Assembly: GCF_017355835.1 (NCBI RefSeq) | Contig: NZ_JAFEWF010000001.1 | Span: forward strand, 62,001-126,000 | Source: Desertivirga brevis | GTDB taxonomy: Bacteria > Bacteroidota > Bacteroidia > Sphingobacteriales > Sphingobacteriaceae | DNA length: 64,000 nucleotides | Direction: 5' to 3' | Shown: in pieces, positions 46,134 through 55,658 of the stretch | Layout of the letters: the number at the start of each line of letters is the position of its first letter | Position numbering within the stretch: position 1 is the stretch's first letter | Translations under genes and position numbers: made by a program | Notes under the pieces: generated by a model | The model's input: the letters and a program-made list of their open reading frames with translations, nothing else | Database searches by the model: none | What the model was told of the DNA's origin: nothing

Positions 46134-46269
46134 ATAAAGCTACCTGGATCTTCATTAAGCTCTTTCTAAGTTCAAAGTTGCAGTAGCTATTTTCAATGGC
46201 AAAAGATAACAGGTAACAAAAACCGGTTATCCTCGTAAAAGCCTATACACCACTTCAGATATTGTATAC

Positions 46270-47961
46270 GTGAACTACTTCCATGATGGAGCCAGCCTTT
46301 TCTTTCATGAGAATCCTCAACCCATGTGGATTTTCCTGGCGAATACTTTACAAATAGTTGAGGTTAACGAAGCCGCAATTTCACAATATGGCTACAGTCG
46401 CGAGGAGTTTGTTGGCCTAACACTAAAAGACCTTCGCCCTCCCGAAGAATTGCCATTCCTTAGCGATTGTATCTCTAATTCTAACCCTCGCAAAAAGAAT
46501 GTTTGGGAAACCAGGCACCTGGATAAGAACGGCAAGGCATTTTATGTCAAGGTTTACTCCTCACCATTTGACTACAATGGTCTTTCCTGCTGGCTCACTA
46601 TTGTGCAAAATATGCAGGAGGCACTAGATTTCAAGCAGGAAATTGCTGATAAAGCTTACAAGTTACAGCAGGTAATGGATAACTCGGTAGACGTTATCTG
46701 CGCTTTCGATAAAGACGGTCGATTTATAGAATGCAACCAAGCTTCTATACAAGTCTGGGGATATAAGCCTGAAGAACTAATTGGACGCTTGTTTATGGAT
46801 CTTGTAACTGAGGAAGATCATGAAGCTACCATTGAGGCTGGGAAAATGGTGATTAGTGGAAAGAATCTGACAAATTTTCAAAACAGGTATAAAAAAAAGG
46901 ACGGCTCTCTTATTCCAGTAGTATGGTCAGCGCGATGGGACCCTAAAAATAGGATGTTGTTTTGCATAGCTAAAGACGCAACCGAAAAAGTGGAGGCAGA
47001 AAATCAGATCAAAAAGCAGTCTGAACGGGTAAAGGAAATTTTGGAGAGTATTACAGATAGCTTTTATGCAGTAGATTCTGATTGGAATGTGACCTACTGG
47101 AATTGCGAAGCGGAAAAAGTTCTCGGCATGCCTAGAGAGAAAATAATAAACCGCAACCTTTGGGACGTTTACCAAGACGCAATACCCTTGAAATTCTATT
47201 GCGAATTCCACCGGGCTATGAATGATCAGGTTTCGGTTCATTTCGAAGAATACTTTCCACCCTTGCAGATCTGGATCGATGTCTACGCCTATCCCTCTCA
47301 AAATGGTTTATCAGTATTCTTCAGAGACATTACTGAAAGAAAAAATACCCAAAAACAAATAGAAGAAAGCAAAGAGAGGTATGATCTTTTAGCTAGTGCG
47401 ACAAACGATATTTTGTGGGATTGGGATCTTGAGAAGGATCACTTTCATTGGAGCAAAGCCTTTGGAATTCTTTTGGGGTATGAAACAACAGAAGGGCGTA
47501 CGAGTAGCAGTTGGGTTTTTGAAAATGTTCACCCTGATGATAGGGAACATATTAAGGATAGTGTTTATAAAGCAACTGAAAAGCTGGGTAAGTGGGAAAA
47601 AGAATACCGCTTCAAATGCGCTGATGGTAGTTATAAGTATTTTGCAGATCGAGCCTTCGTCATGGAGGATAAGCAGGGAAAGGTTGTACGAATGATTGGG
47701 TCAATGCGCGATATTACTCCTTTAAAGTTGAAACAGAAAGAAATAGAGGCCAGAAATTTAAAGATCCTGGAAATTGCTCATTCAAACTCTCATCTGGTAC
47801 GTAAACCGCTTGCCAATATTTTGGGAATTATTGATTTGCTCGCAGAGAAGGGAGATAATGAGTTACTGGATATGCTCAAGAACAGTGCTCATGAGCTTGA
47901 CCATATCCTTAAAGATGTTGCAGAAAAAACTTCTCGATGGGATGACCTAACAAATATATAA
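46270..47961 (+). CDS. Multi-PAS sensor protein ending in an orphan H-box
   Basis: A cytoplasmic protein of 563 residues made of four PAS/PAC units (about 8-120, 128-245, 252-360 and 368-492; repeated NEAAISQYGYSREEF, ECNQASIQVWGYKPEEL, GSMRDITPLK). After a coiled coil it ends with a dimerisation segment IAHSNSHLVRKPLANILGI (His508) and stops 55 residues later. The HATPase domain that should follow is absent, and the next gene starts 56 bp on, so nothing downstream supplies it. Such half-kinases occur in Sphingobacteriaceae and may be phosphorylated in trans or act as signal adaptors. GTG 46270 is used as the start. Confidence 0.88.
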   Translation: MNYFHDGASLFFHENPQPMWIFLANTLQIVEVNEAAISQYGYSREEFVGLTLKDLRPPEELPFLSDCISNSNPRKKNVWETRHLDKNGKAFYVKVYSSPFDYNGLSCWLTIVQNMQEALDFKQEIADKAYKLQQVMDNSVDVICAFDKDGRFIECNQASIQVWGYKPEELIGRLFMDLVTEEDHEATIEAGKMVISGKNLTNFQNRYKKKDGSLIPVVWSARWDPKNRMLFCIAKDATEKVEAENQIKKQSERVKEILESITDSFYAVDSDWNVTYWNCEAEKVLGMPREKIINRNLWDVYQDAIPLKFYCEFHRAMNDQVSVHFEEYFPPLQIWIDVYAYPSQNGLSVFFRDITERKNTQKQIEESKERYDLLASATNDILWDWDLEKDHFHWSKAFGILLGYETTEGRTSSSWVFENVHPDDREHIKDSVYKATEKLGKWEKEYRFKCADGSYKYFADRAFVMEDKQGKVVRMIGSMRDITPLKLKQKEIEARNLKILEIAHSNSHLVRKPLANILGIIDLLAEKGDNELLDMLKNSAHELDHILKDVAEKTSRWDDLTNI

Positions 47962-48017
47962 TTTCCCAAAATCCATCCCTTTAAAATATTCGTATCTCAG
48001 GTAATAATAGATACGAA

Positions 48018-49532
48018 ATGAGAACAACCTTTACTACGCGTACAGCAGCTTTGTTTGTACTGCTCCTCGCAACAACTTTATTCAGCTGCAAAAAAGACAA
48101 CAGCGATCCTCTAGCTGATAAGCCCGACCTGATGTTTACAGCACTAACATCTACAGGCACTCTTCAGTCCTACAACGCAAACAACCTTGGAATGATGCCA
48201 AATAGTATTAACATTACCGGTTTGCAAAGTGGCGAGACATTACTGGCCATTGACTATCGTCCCGCTACCGGTCAGCTTTACGGTTTGGGAAGCACTAGCC
48301 GCATTTATACTATTAGTTCCAGCGGAAAAGCTACAGCAATAGGCGCTGGTCCTTTCACGCCGGCACTATCAGGTAGCGTAGCAGGGTTCGACTTCAATCC
48401 TACGGTAGACCGTATCCGGATCGTAACCACCAGTGGTCAGAATTTACGCGCGCATCCTGAAACTGGTGCTGTTGCAGTTGTTGATGGAAATATCAATGGT
48501 GTAGCAGGCGCATCAATCTCAAGTGTTGCTTACACCAACAGTAAGGCTGGGGCAGCAAGTACCGTACTTTTTGATATTGACGTTACTGCTAAAAAGCTCT
48601 ACAAACAAGACCCACCAAATGCTGGAACCCTTGTGGAAGTAGGTTCTCTCAGCTTCACAGGTTCTGCCACTGAGTCTTCCTTCGATATTTCTCCTTCAGG
48701 AATAGCACTTGCCTCCGTAGGGAATGGCAGTACTTCTGCACTTTACCAGATAAATGTAGAGAATGGAACAACTGTCAGTCTGGGTAACTTTCCTAATACC
48801 ATTGTAGGTATCGCAATACCTACCGAGCCGGTTGCTTATGCTGTTGACGAGAGTAACAACCTGATGATCTTTAATCCTGAAAAGGCCGATATAATAACAA
48901 AAGCTATTACTGGTATGCAGGCAGGAGAAACTATTCACGGAATAGACTTCCGCCCCGTTAATGGTCAGCTGTATGCTTTAGGTAGCACCAGTAGAATCTA
49001 TACAATTAACCTGTCAAGCGGAGCAGCAGCTCAGGTTGGTATGTCCCCTTTGGTTACTTTGCTTAGTGGAACTTCTTTTGGTTTCGACTTTAACCCTGTT
49101 GTAGACCGAATTCGTGTGATCAGTAATACGGGTCAAAACCTGCGTTTGGATCCAAATACCGGACTGATAGCCGCAGTTGATGGTTCATTAAATCCTGGTT
49201 CACCATCTGTAAGTGCTGGCGCCTATACCAATAACTTTCCCGGAACAACAACAACTACATTGTTCGATATAGATTCCGGAAACGATAAACTATACAAACA
49301 AGACCCACCAAATGCGGGCGGCTTAGTTGAAGTAGGCAGTCTGGGAGTTGATGCACAAGCAGCAAACGGCTTTGATATTGGCGGCACCTCAGGAATGGCT
49401 TACGCAGTGCTTACTGTAGGCGGCGCAACAAGACTATATACAATCAACACCACTACCGGCATGGCAACAGTTAAATCTGGCGTAAGCTTTAACTCACCAG
49501 TGCGTGGTTTTGCTATGGGATTAGGATTTTAA
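48018..49532 (+). CDS. Lipoprotein with two tandem DUF4394 domains
   Basis: A 504-residue lipoprotein (lipobox ATTLFSC, Cys24). Two homologous halves (about 35-265 and 275-504) each carry IDYRPATGQLYGLGSTSRIY or IDFRPVNGQLYALGSTSRIY, then GFDFNPTVDRIRIV or GFDFNPVVDRIRVI, and LYKQDPPNAG. DUF4394 proteins are beta-propeller-like and uncharacterised. The repeat extends to the DNA level, pointing to an internal duplication. It is followed by a terminator and then by the PhoX-like gene on the same strand. Confidence 0.92.
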   Translation: MRTTFTTRTAALFVLLLATTLFSCKKDNSDPLADKPDLMFTALTSTGTLQSYNANNLGMMPNSINITGLQSGETLLAIDYRPATGQLYGLGSTSRIYTISSSGKATAIGAGPFTPALSGSVAGFDFNPTVDRIRIVTTSGQNLRAHPETGAVAVVDGNINGVAGASISSVAYTNSKAGAASTVLFDIDVTAKKLYKQDPPNAGTLVEVGSLSFTGSATESSFDISPSGIALASVGNGSTSALYQINVENGTTVSLGNFPNTIVGIAIPTEPVAYAVDESNNLMIFNPEKADIITKAITGMQAGETIHGIDFRPVNGQLYALGSTSRIYTINLSSGAAAQVGMSPLVTLLSGTSFGFDFNPVVDRIRVISNTGQNLRLDPNTGLIAAVDGSLNPGSPSVSAGAYTNNFPGTTTTTLFDIDSGNDKLYKQDPPNAGGLVEVGSLGVDAQAANGFDIGGTSGMAYAVLTVGGATRLYTINTTTGMATVKSGVSFNSPVRGFAMGLGF

Positions 49533-49557
49533 GATTCGTTTTTTTGATGCTTAGTAG

Positions 49558-49590
49558 AAAGCCGCCTGTGGTAGGGCGGCTTTTCTTTTT
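49558..49590 (+). terminator. Rho-independent terminator after the DUF4394 gene
   Basis: The stem AAAGCCGCC / GGCGGCTTT has an 8-base loop and is followed by T-rich sequence. Confidence 0.88.
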
Positions 49591-49796
49591 CCGGCAAAAT
49601 GTTTTGTTTCCGAGCTGCTGAAAGCTATGCAATAAAGTTCCGAAAGTTTTAAACCTGCTACCTCCAGTACAGCCCGGCAGGCTAGCCCAACATTAAAAAA
49701 TATACAAAGTTTAAAGTAAACAACATTTATCATAACATTACCTTAACTTCCAATGAAACAACGACCCTTACTTTTGGCCAATAAAACTTGAGAGAA

Positions 49797-51272
49797 ATGA
49801 AAAACTTTTATTCAATTACCTTGTTGGCTACAGCCTTAGTTAGCAATGTTCTTGTTTCTTGTAAGCAGGATGAAACTAAGGACGAAGAGAACAAACCTGC
49901 ACCATCAGTTGAGTTTAAAAATCGTTCAATTACCCCTGCCTTTGTTAAGATGGGCTCTGACTTTTCAAACGTGGGAGTTTACACACTAGTAAGTAGCGAA
50001 GACCCTATTCCAAATTCAGGCGATATGGTTTACGGAGGCGCTCCAGACGGCCAGGGTTTTATCGCGAATCCTGACGGTAGCGGATATATTATGGTTACCA
50101 ATCATGAAAATACATGGGCGGTATCAAGACTTTATCTAGACAAACAATTAAATATAACCAAAGGGGAGTATATTGTAAATACAGACGGCGGTGGATTTAG
50201 ACTTTGTTCTGCCACTATGGCTACACCTGCTGAGCATGGTTTTGGTCCTATGTTTTTAACAACAGGAGAATCCAATGTGAATGCCATGACGCATGCCATC
50301 GACCCTATTGCGGCTGCAGACCCTTCAAGAAACAACAGAACTAAACCAGCTTTAGGTAAATACAGTGGCGAGAATGCTGTTCCTCTTCATAAAAATGCTT
50401 ATCCTGGAAAAACAGTGATCATCACTGGTGAAGACGCTTCTAACGGACAAGTTTATCTGTATGTTTCGAATACCGTTGGCGATCTGGACAACGGTAAGCT
50501 GTACGTTTTAAGAAGAACTGACTTGAATCAGGTTGAAACAGCAATGACCTGGAACAATACGTACAATGTTGAATTTGTTGAAGTTCCGAATGCGAAAAAC
50601 TTAACCGGACCTGAAATTGAGAATTTAAATTCGACTCTTAAATCAATTCAGTTTGCCCGTGTTGAAGATTTGGATTATCGCAAAGGTTCTGCTGCTAACA
50701 ACAGAGAGATCTATTTTGTATCAACAGGTGTAGCTGGTTCATCTGAAAAAACCTATATGGGAAGGATGTATCAACTGAAGCTGGATGCTAATGATCCGTT
50801 GAAAGGAACATTGAAAATTGCTGCCGATGGCGACGTTTCTCCAACCGGTGCAAACGTAAAGGGTTCGGATATTGTTAATCCAGATAATCTTTGTGTAACT
50901 GAAAACTACGTTTATATTCAGGAGGATGGAGATTCTTTCTGGCCTGAAGCCACACACAATTCCTTGATCTGGCAGTATAAAATCAGCGATGGAACCAAAA
51001 AAGTATTTATGGATATGACCCATGGCGACGCAAGTGTTTTAGGTACAAAATACAATCCTGCAGGCGCAAATCAATTAAAGAAAGGAATTTGGGAGCATGG
51101 AGCTATGGTTGATATTTCTGATGTAGTTGGAGTACCCGGCACATTTACTATCAATATCCATGCACATACTTGGGAAGAGGGAAATAAATTCTTAAATCCA
51201 AGCAAGGCAACTTCTGTTCAGTCTTACAAATCCGGAGGTCAAACACTTATCTTAAAGGGTGTTCCAAGGTAA
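49797..51272 (+). CDS. PhoX-like (DUF839) lipoprotein, putative alkaline phosphatase
   Basis: A 491-residue lipoprotein (Cys22 in LVSC). It resembles PhoX/DUF839 beta-propeller phosphatases that use calcium and iron: VTNHENTWAVSRLYLD, TGEDASNGQVYLYV, LYVLRRTD, FARVEDLDYRKG, and a late NPDNLCVTENYVYIQEDG followed by WEHGAMVDISDV. The acidic and His residues fit metal ligands, but I cannot check each one. Many Bacteroidota copies are annotated only as DUF839. ATG 49797 begins the signal peptide; a TTG three codons upstream is ignored. The cytochrome c peroxidase gene follows after a terminator-like hairpin. Confidence 0.82.
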   Translation: MKNFYSITLLATALVSNVLVSCKQDETKDEENKPAPSVEFKNRSITPAFVKMGSDFSNVGVYTLVSSEDPIPNSGDMVYGGAPDGQGFIANPDGSGYIMVTNHENTWAVSRLYLDKQLNITKGEYIVNTDGGGFRLCSATMATPAEHGFGPMFLTTGESNVNAMTHAIDPIAAADPSRNNRTKPALGKYSGENAVPLHKNAYPGKTVIITGEDASNGQVYLYVSNTVGDLDNGKLYVLRRTDLNQVETAMTWNNTYNVEFVEVPNAKNLTGPEIENLNSTLKSIQFARVEDLDYRKGSAANNREIYFVSTGVAGSSEKTYMGRMYQLKLDANDPLKGTLKIAADGDVSPTGANVKGSDIVNPDNLCVTENYVYIQEDGDSFWPEATHNSLIWQYKISDGTKKVFMDMTHGDASVLGTKYNPAGANQLKKGIWEHGAMVDISDVVGVPGTFTINIHAHTWEEGNKFLNPSKATSVQSYKSGGQTLILKGVPR

Positions 51273-51287
51273 AATATAATTACTGAT

Positions 51288-51324
51288 AAAAGACCTTTCG
51301 TTTATATAAGCGAAAGGTCTTTTT
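51288..51324 (+). terminator. Rho-independent terminator after the PhoX-like gene
   Basis: A perfect 13-bp stem AAAAGACCTTTCG / CGAAAGGTCTTTT has a 10-base loop and a T-tail. It lies only 27 bp before the next start codon, so it may attenuate rather than fully separate the peroxidase gene. Confidence 0.85.
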
Positions 51325-51350
51325 GCTTATATAACGTTCAGTTTTGATGT

Positions 51351-53132
51351 ATGACCAGAATACTGTTTTTAATTTTTACTTTACTATACGTTCTTTCTTG
51401 TACCAATAAAAGCCCTGAATCATTTGAAGATAGAATTCAGGCTAATATTGAAGCTAAAATTGATTCTTTAAATTTAACTTTAGAACAATTGGAGGAGGCC
51501 GGAAACAAAGAAACCCTCCTTTTAAACTTCAAACAAAGCAGAAAACAGTATAAGAACATTGAGCCTTTTGTTGAATACTATTTTCAAGGGCTCTCCAGAA
51601 GGATTAATGGGCCAGCCTTACCCGAAATCAAGACGGATGACAATATGATTAATGAGGCAGCCGGGTTTCAGGTAATCGAAGAAATAATTTATAGCGATAG
51701 CGTAGACCTGCAAGAATTAAAGAAACAAGTACGTATTTTAAGAACAGATTTAAATTTCGTACGTCAAAATTTTAAAGACCTTCCTGTCCAGAACCACCAT
51801 TTTTACGAGGCAATTCAGCATCACATTATAAGAATTGCTACTTTGGGAATTACAGGCTTCGATTCTCCGGTAGCTTTTAACTCTATCGACGAGGCTAAGT
51901 ATAGTATTGATGGAATTGAAGCGTTCTACCGGATGTACTGTGATGTGAACGACCATGAGGTTAGCACAAAGCTTATTGAATCGATAAAGAGAGCAAAACA
52001 GTATATCGAAAAGAATAATGATTTTGATAGTTTCAACCGATTGGAATTTATCAAATCGAGCTTAATGCCTCTAAGCATCACTTTTGAGGATGAATTTAAA
52101 AGCGTTCTAAAAGACGTCCCAAACTTTGGGGATAATAAAGTATTTTCCGGTCATCTTGCCGATTTAATGCAAGGAAAGAAATTAAATCCTGATGCCTTTT
52201 CGCCTTTTGCAGCCTCCAAATCAAGCGCTGAAAAAACGGCGTTGGGTAAAATATTATTTAACGACGTTCAGTTGTCAAGAAGTAATAGCATGAGTTGCGC
52301 CACTTGCCATAATGCAAAAATGGCATTCACAGATGGGAAAATCACTTCCAATGCAAACGTCCACAGCAACAGTATCAGGCGCAATTCTCCCACTCTGCTG
52401 TACGCTGCATTTCAAAAGTCATTCTTTTATGACATGCGCTCACAGGATTTAGAAAATCAGATTGAGAGTGTGATGAAGGACCCGGAAGAATTCAATCTAT
52501 CTCCGGAAGAAATCAAAGAAAGGGTTTCTTCAAGTGACAAGCTACTAGAACTATTTAAAAAAGCATACCCCGATTCAAAGGCAATTACCCCTTTTGAGAT
52601 CAGGAATGCCATTGCATCTTATGTTAGAAGCCTGATGCCCTTTAATTCGAAAATTGATCATTATTTCAAAGGTACGGGCAGTCTCAACGAAAGCGAAAAA
52701 AATGGTTTCAACCTTTTTGCTGGAAAGGCCAAATGCGCTACCTGCCATTTTATACCTGTTTATAGCGGAACGGTTCCGCCATGGTATAACAATACCGAGT
52801 CGGAAGTAATTGGTGTGCCTGAGAGTATTGCCTGGAGTAACGCGAAAATTGATTCTGACGTGGGCAGATATAAACAGAACCAATTAGAACCGCTTAAATT
52901 TTCGTTCAAAACACCAACGGTAAGGAATATAGCATTGACAGCACCATATATGCATAACGGGGTGTATAACACCCTGGAAGAGGTGTTGAAGTTTTATGAA
53001 CTAGGCGGAGGCAATGGGATCGGAATGAACCTGGAGCATCAAACCTTACCCTTTGACAAACTGGCATTGAGCGAAAAAGAAAAACAAGACATCATTCATT
53101 TTTTAAGAACACTAACTGACGAAGAAAAATAG
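51351..53132 (+). CDS. Diheme cytochrome c peroxidase with imelysin-like N-terminal domain
   Basis: A 593-residue lipoprotein (Cys17 in YVLSC). Residues about 25-260 are helical and resemble an imelysin/EfeO-like domain (INEAAGFQVIEEIIYSD, NHHFYEAIQHHIIR). Residues about 285-590 are a MauG/CcpA-type peroxidase. Haem 1 binds at CATCH (316-320), haem 2 at CATCH (462-466), and there is the family C-terminal segment TPTVRNIALTAPYMHNGVYNTLEEVLKFYE. It reduces hydrogen peroxide in the periplasm or carries out MauG-like oxidation. Fusion with an imelysin-like domain hints at iron or peroxide linkage. The 272-bp region downstream holds a 13-bp hairpin. Confidence 0.9.
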   Translation: MTRILFLIFTLLYVLSCTNKSPESFEDRIQANIEAKIDSLNLTLEQLEEAGNKETLLLNFKQSRKQYKNIEPFVEYYFQGLSRRINGPALPEIKTDDNMINEAAGFQVIEEIIYSDSVDLQELKKQVRILRTDLNFVRQNFKDLPVQNHHFYEAIQHHIIRIATLGITGFDSPVAFNSIDEAKYSIDGIEAFYRMYCDVNDHEVSTKLIESIKRAKQYIEKNNDFDSFNRLEFIKSSLMPLSITFEDEFKSVLKDVPNFGDNKVFSGHLADLMQGKKLNPDAFSPFAASKSSAEKTALGKILFNDVQLSRSNSMSCATCHNAKMAFTDGKITSNANVHSNSIRRNSPTLLYAAFQKSFFYDMRSQDLENQIESVMKDPEEFNLSPEEIKERVSSSDKLLELFKKAYPDSKAITPFEIRNAIASYVRSLMPFNSKIDHYFKGTGSLNESEKNGFNLFAGKAKCATCHFIPVYSGTVPPWYNNTESEVIGVPESIAWSNAKIDSDVGRYKQNQLEPLKFSFKTPTVRNIALTAPYMHNGVYNTLEEVLKFYELGGGNGIGMNLEHQTLPFDKLALSEKEKQDIIHFLRTLTDEEK

Positions 53133-53222
53133 CAAAAGGCTCTTATTAAAGATCAGGAACTGTAGATGTTTTCTACTATCAAGGCCGTTTGCATTGCTGC
53201 AACAAGCATTTAATCTTAATTC

Positions 53223-53254
53223 ATACTGGTCGTAGGCACTGCTACGACCAGTAT
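53223..53254. repeat. Perfect 13-bp inverted repeat between convergent genes
   Basis: ATACTGGTCGTAG / CTACGACCAGTAT with a 6-base loop lies between the peroxidase and proline dehydrogenase genes. There is no T-tract on either side. A shared stem-loop for both 3' ends is likely. Confidence 0.6.
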
Positions 53255-53405
53255 CCCAATTATTTATATTAGCAAGTGAGAAGAATGTATGCTTTTCGCA
53301 TTCGGCAGCACATGCACTTCGCGACATTCACAGTTGTATACTAGTATGATAAATTTAAAAAAGATTGTTGCTGTATTAAAGGAACGCACAAATTGAAGAT
53401 CACTT

Positions 53406-54344
53406 TTATTTTACAAGATCCGAAATGGCCTGATAAACGTTTGAGGGCTCTTCCGCAAGTCTGTTAAATAAATAAAGGAACCATTCAGAGCCGTAAACAA
53501 AATAGACCTTCGCGGGATGTCCATTATTTTTCAATCTAGCCAGTCTTTGTGCCTGAATGCCATAGAGGCTTTCAAACTCATAATCTTCGTTCAGTGGGCT
53601 ATGCAGCTCGATAAGTTTTTCAGACTGATCCTGAATGAGATCATCATGGGTTGCAATAGAACACTTGTGGCGTGTTGATAGCAAACGGTCTATATAGCCT
53701 AGGAAAGCAGTATTAAGTTCAGGAGATCTGCGCATTATCATCGATTCCGGAGCTTCGAAGGCTCCTTTAACAATCCGTATCCGACCGGGATACTTTAGGA
53801 TTTCCTGGAAATCATCTTTCGTTCTATATAGATATGCCTGAAGCGTGATTCCAAGGTTTTTGTATTTCGGGGCCAATTCCGTGTAAACCCGAAGGACATC
53901 ATCTGTCAATTTAACATTTTCAGCGCTAGCCATTACCTCTATATTACTTATCTGAGCCCTATTACAAAGTTTGGTCAAGTTCTCGAGCGCAAGTTCCCGC
54001 GACACAGTTAAGCCTATGTGGGATAGGTCTAGTGCTATCGATGTTTTTAATGACTGACTTGTTATAAGATCAGCTATTTTGAGAAATTCTTCTGTTGCCA
54101 ATTCTGCAAGGGTACTAGTCGAGGTATTTTCGCCCATATACTCTACAGATGTTTTATATCCGCTTGAAAGGTACTGCTTCAGCTTCGAAGCAGCTTCGTC
54201 AAGAGTTTCTCCTCCTATATACCGATCGGCAGCTTTTCTCAGAATATGGTAAATAGTTTTATTCTCTAGGATGTAATTTTTAGCTTCCTGGTTCAACGCT
54301 ATCTGTCTTAGCGCTTCTGATGCATTTTCAATTAATGTATTCAT
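53406..54344 (-). CDS. Proline dehydrogenase family protein
   Basis: A FAD-dependent TIM-barrel enzyme of 312 residues that oxidises proline to pyrroline-5-carboxylate. Family markers are LDLSHIGL, GITLQAYLYRTKDDF, RIRIVKGAFEAPE, CSIATHDD, FESLYGIQAQRL and the C-terminal KVYFVYGSEWFLYLFNRLAEEPSN. The size matches monofunctional PutB-like enzymes, with no P5C dehydrogenase attached. Its start is 162 bp from the divergent DoxX gene. A role in osmoprotectant or energy metabolism is possible; a BCCT transporter lies 4 kb away but is not linked in an operon. Confidence 0.9.
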   Translation of the reverse strand: MNTLIENASEALRQIALNQEAKNYILENKTIYHILRKAADRYIGGETLDEAASKLKQYLSSGYKTSVEYMGENTSTSTLAELATEEFLKIADLITSQSLKTSIALDLSHIGLTVSRELALENLTKLCNRAQISNIEVMASAENVKLTDDVLRVYTELAPKYKNLGITLQAYLYRTKDDFQEILKYPGRIRIVKGAFEAPESMIMRRSPELNTAFLGYIDRLLSTRHKCSIATHDDLIQDQSEKLIELHSPLNEDYEFESLYGIQAQRLARLKNNGHPAKVYFVYGSEWFLYLFNRLAEEPSNVYQAISDLVK

Positions 54345-54506
54345 GTTTATAGTATTTGTATTAATAATGAAGTATTCTAGACCTTGAAGAGTGGTAGCAA
54401 TGTGAGGCTAAAGTTTTCAAAAAGTCTTATCAAAAAACTTGAACCAGTTCAAGTTTTTTCAAGGCTGGAAATTGAAGATTTGCAAAAATATTTAATCTTC
54501 AAGAAA

Positions 54507-54959
54507 ATGAAAATGTTGAACTCAACTACACAGTTATCAGGTTTCGCAGCGCGCATAATACTAGCTCTGGTGATTTTACCCCATGGTTTACAAATGGCCT
54601 TCGGGAACTTTGGTGGTTATGGTTTCAACGCTACCATGGCCTATTTTACAGAAAGCATGGGCTTGCCTTCTGTCCTCGGTATTGCTGTTATTGTGTTGGA
54701 AGTATTGTTGCCAATTCTTCTTCTCACGGGTTTTCTAGTGAGGTTTAGTGCTTTTGTTACTATGGTAATGTTCATCGGCATGATAATTACCAGTCACCTT
54801 TCCCATGGTTTCTTTATGAATTGGACTGGCCATCAAGGAGGAGAAGGGTATGAGTACCATCTCCTGGTAATCGGCCTTGCTTCTGTTCTTCTGTTGGACG
54901 GAGCCGGACGATTTTCTGTAGACCGGTGGATCTGGAATAGATATGCTCAAAAAGCATAA
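54507..54959 (+). CDS. DoxX-family membrane protein
   Basis: About 150 residues with four predicted helices. The DoxX start is RIILALVILPHGLQMAFGNFGGYGF, followed by GIAVIVLEVLLPILLLTG, a His-rich loop (SHLSHGFFMNWTGHQGGEGYEYH) and a last helix. The frame is open 41 codons upstream but only to a TTG, and that stretch is charged and unlike the family; ATG 54507 is preferred. DoxX proteins are involved in thiosulfate, quinone or redox handling. The Crp/Fnr gene follows 46 bp on. Confidence 0.88.
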   Translation: MKMLNSTTQLSGFAARIILALVILPHGLQMAFGNFGGYGFNATMAYFTESMGLPSVLGIAVIVLEVLLPILLLTGFLVRFSAFVTMVMFIGMIITSHLSHGFFMNWTGHQGGEGYEYHLLVIGLASVLLLDGAGRFSVDRWIWNRYAQKA

Positions 54960-55005
54960 AAGAAATCTGGCTACATCCCCTAAAGATATTTGTTAAGTTT
55001 GCTTT

Positions 55006-55581
55006 GTGGAACTGCTTTTTGAATCCATTCGGAAACATGTAAAATTAAGTGCAGACGAGGCTCAAATGGTCCTGGAGCGATTTAAGACCAAGCAATATCG
55101 CCGCGGGGAAATTTTAGTATCACCGGGTAACGTTTGCAGGTATGACATTTTTATTCTTAAGGGTTCCATAAAGACTTATTATAGTGATATACGGGGAGCA
55201 AGCCATATTATCCAATTTGGAGTACCAGGATGGTGGGCTGGAGATTTTAACAGCTTCATAAAGCAAGTTCCAGCCACACTTACCACACAAGCGATGGAAG
55301 ACACAACCGTTGGTCTAATATCTTACGGCGACCTCTCCAGTTTAATGAAAGAAATACCACAACTGGAGAGGTATTTCAGAATCATTATCCAAAACGCCTA
55401 CGCTAATTTTCAGGAGAGGACTTTGCAAAACCTATCTGCTAATGCTGAAGAAAGGTATTTGAACTTCCAAATAAAATATCCCCAACTGGATCGTCTATTG
55501 CCCCAAAAAGAAATAGCAGCATACCTTGGGATGTCTGCCGAGTTCTTGAGCAAAATAAAAAAGAGACTTCATACAAAGTAA
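55006..55581 (+). CDS. Crp/Fnr-family transcriptional regulator
   Basis: 191 residues. A cyclic-nucleotide-binding-like beta barrel (about 10-115; KTKQYRRGEILVSPGNVCRYDIF and GVPGWWAGDFNSF) is followed by a dimer helix and a short winged helix (about 150-191; LLPQKEIAAYLGMSAEFLSKIKK). Residues for cAMP are not the canonical set, as is usual in this Bacteroidota subgroup, so the ligand is unknown. The start is GTG 55006. It lies 46 bp after the DoxX gene and may regulate it. Confidence 0.9.
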   Translation: MELLFESIRKHVKLSADEAQMVLERFKTKQYRRGEILVSPGNVCRYDIFILKGSIKTYYSDIRGASHIIQFGVPGWWAGDFNSFIKQVPATLTTQAMEDTTVGLISYGDLSSLMKEIPQLERYFRIIIQNAYANFQERTLQNLSANAEERYLNFQIKYPQLDRLLPQKEIAAYLGMSAEFLSKIKKRLHTK

Positions 55582-55658
55582 TTTATTCATGAATTAAGCA
55601 TGATTATTCCGGGTTGAGTAAGGGGATTAGTTTCCTATTTATGCATTGTCATAGGTTA

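Noticed and set aside
54994..55001. TAAGTTTG as promoter of the Crp/Fnr gene
   Set aside because: It ends 4 bases before the GTG start, which would place transcription start at or past the start codon; no -33 element.
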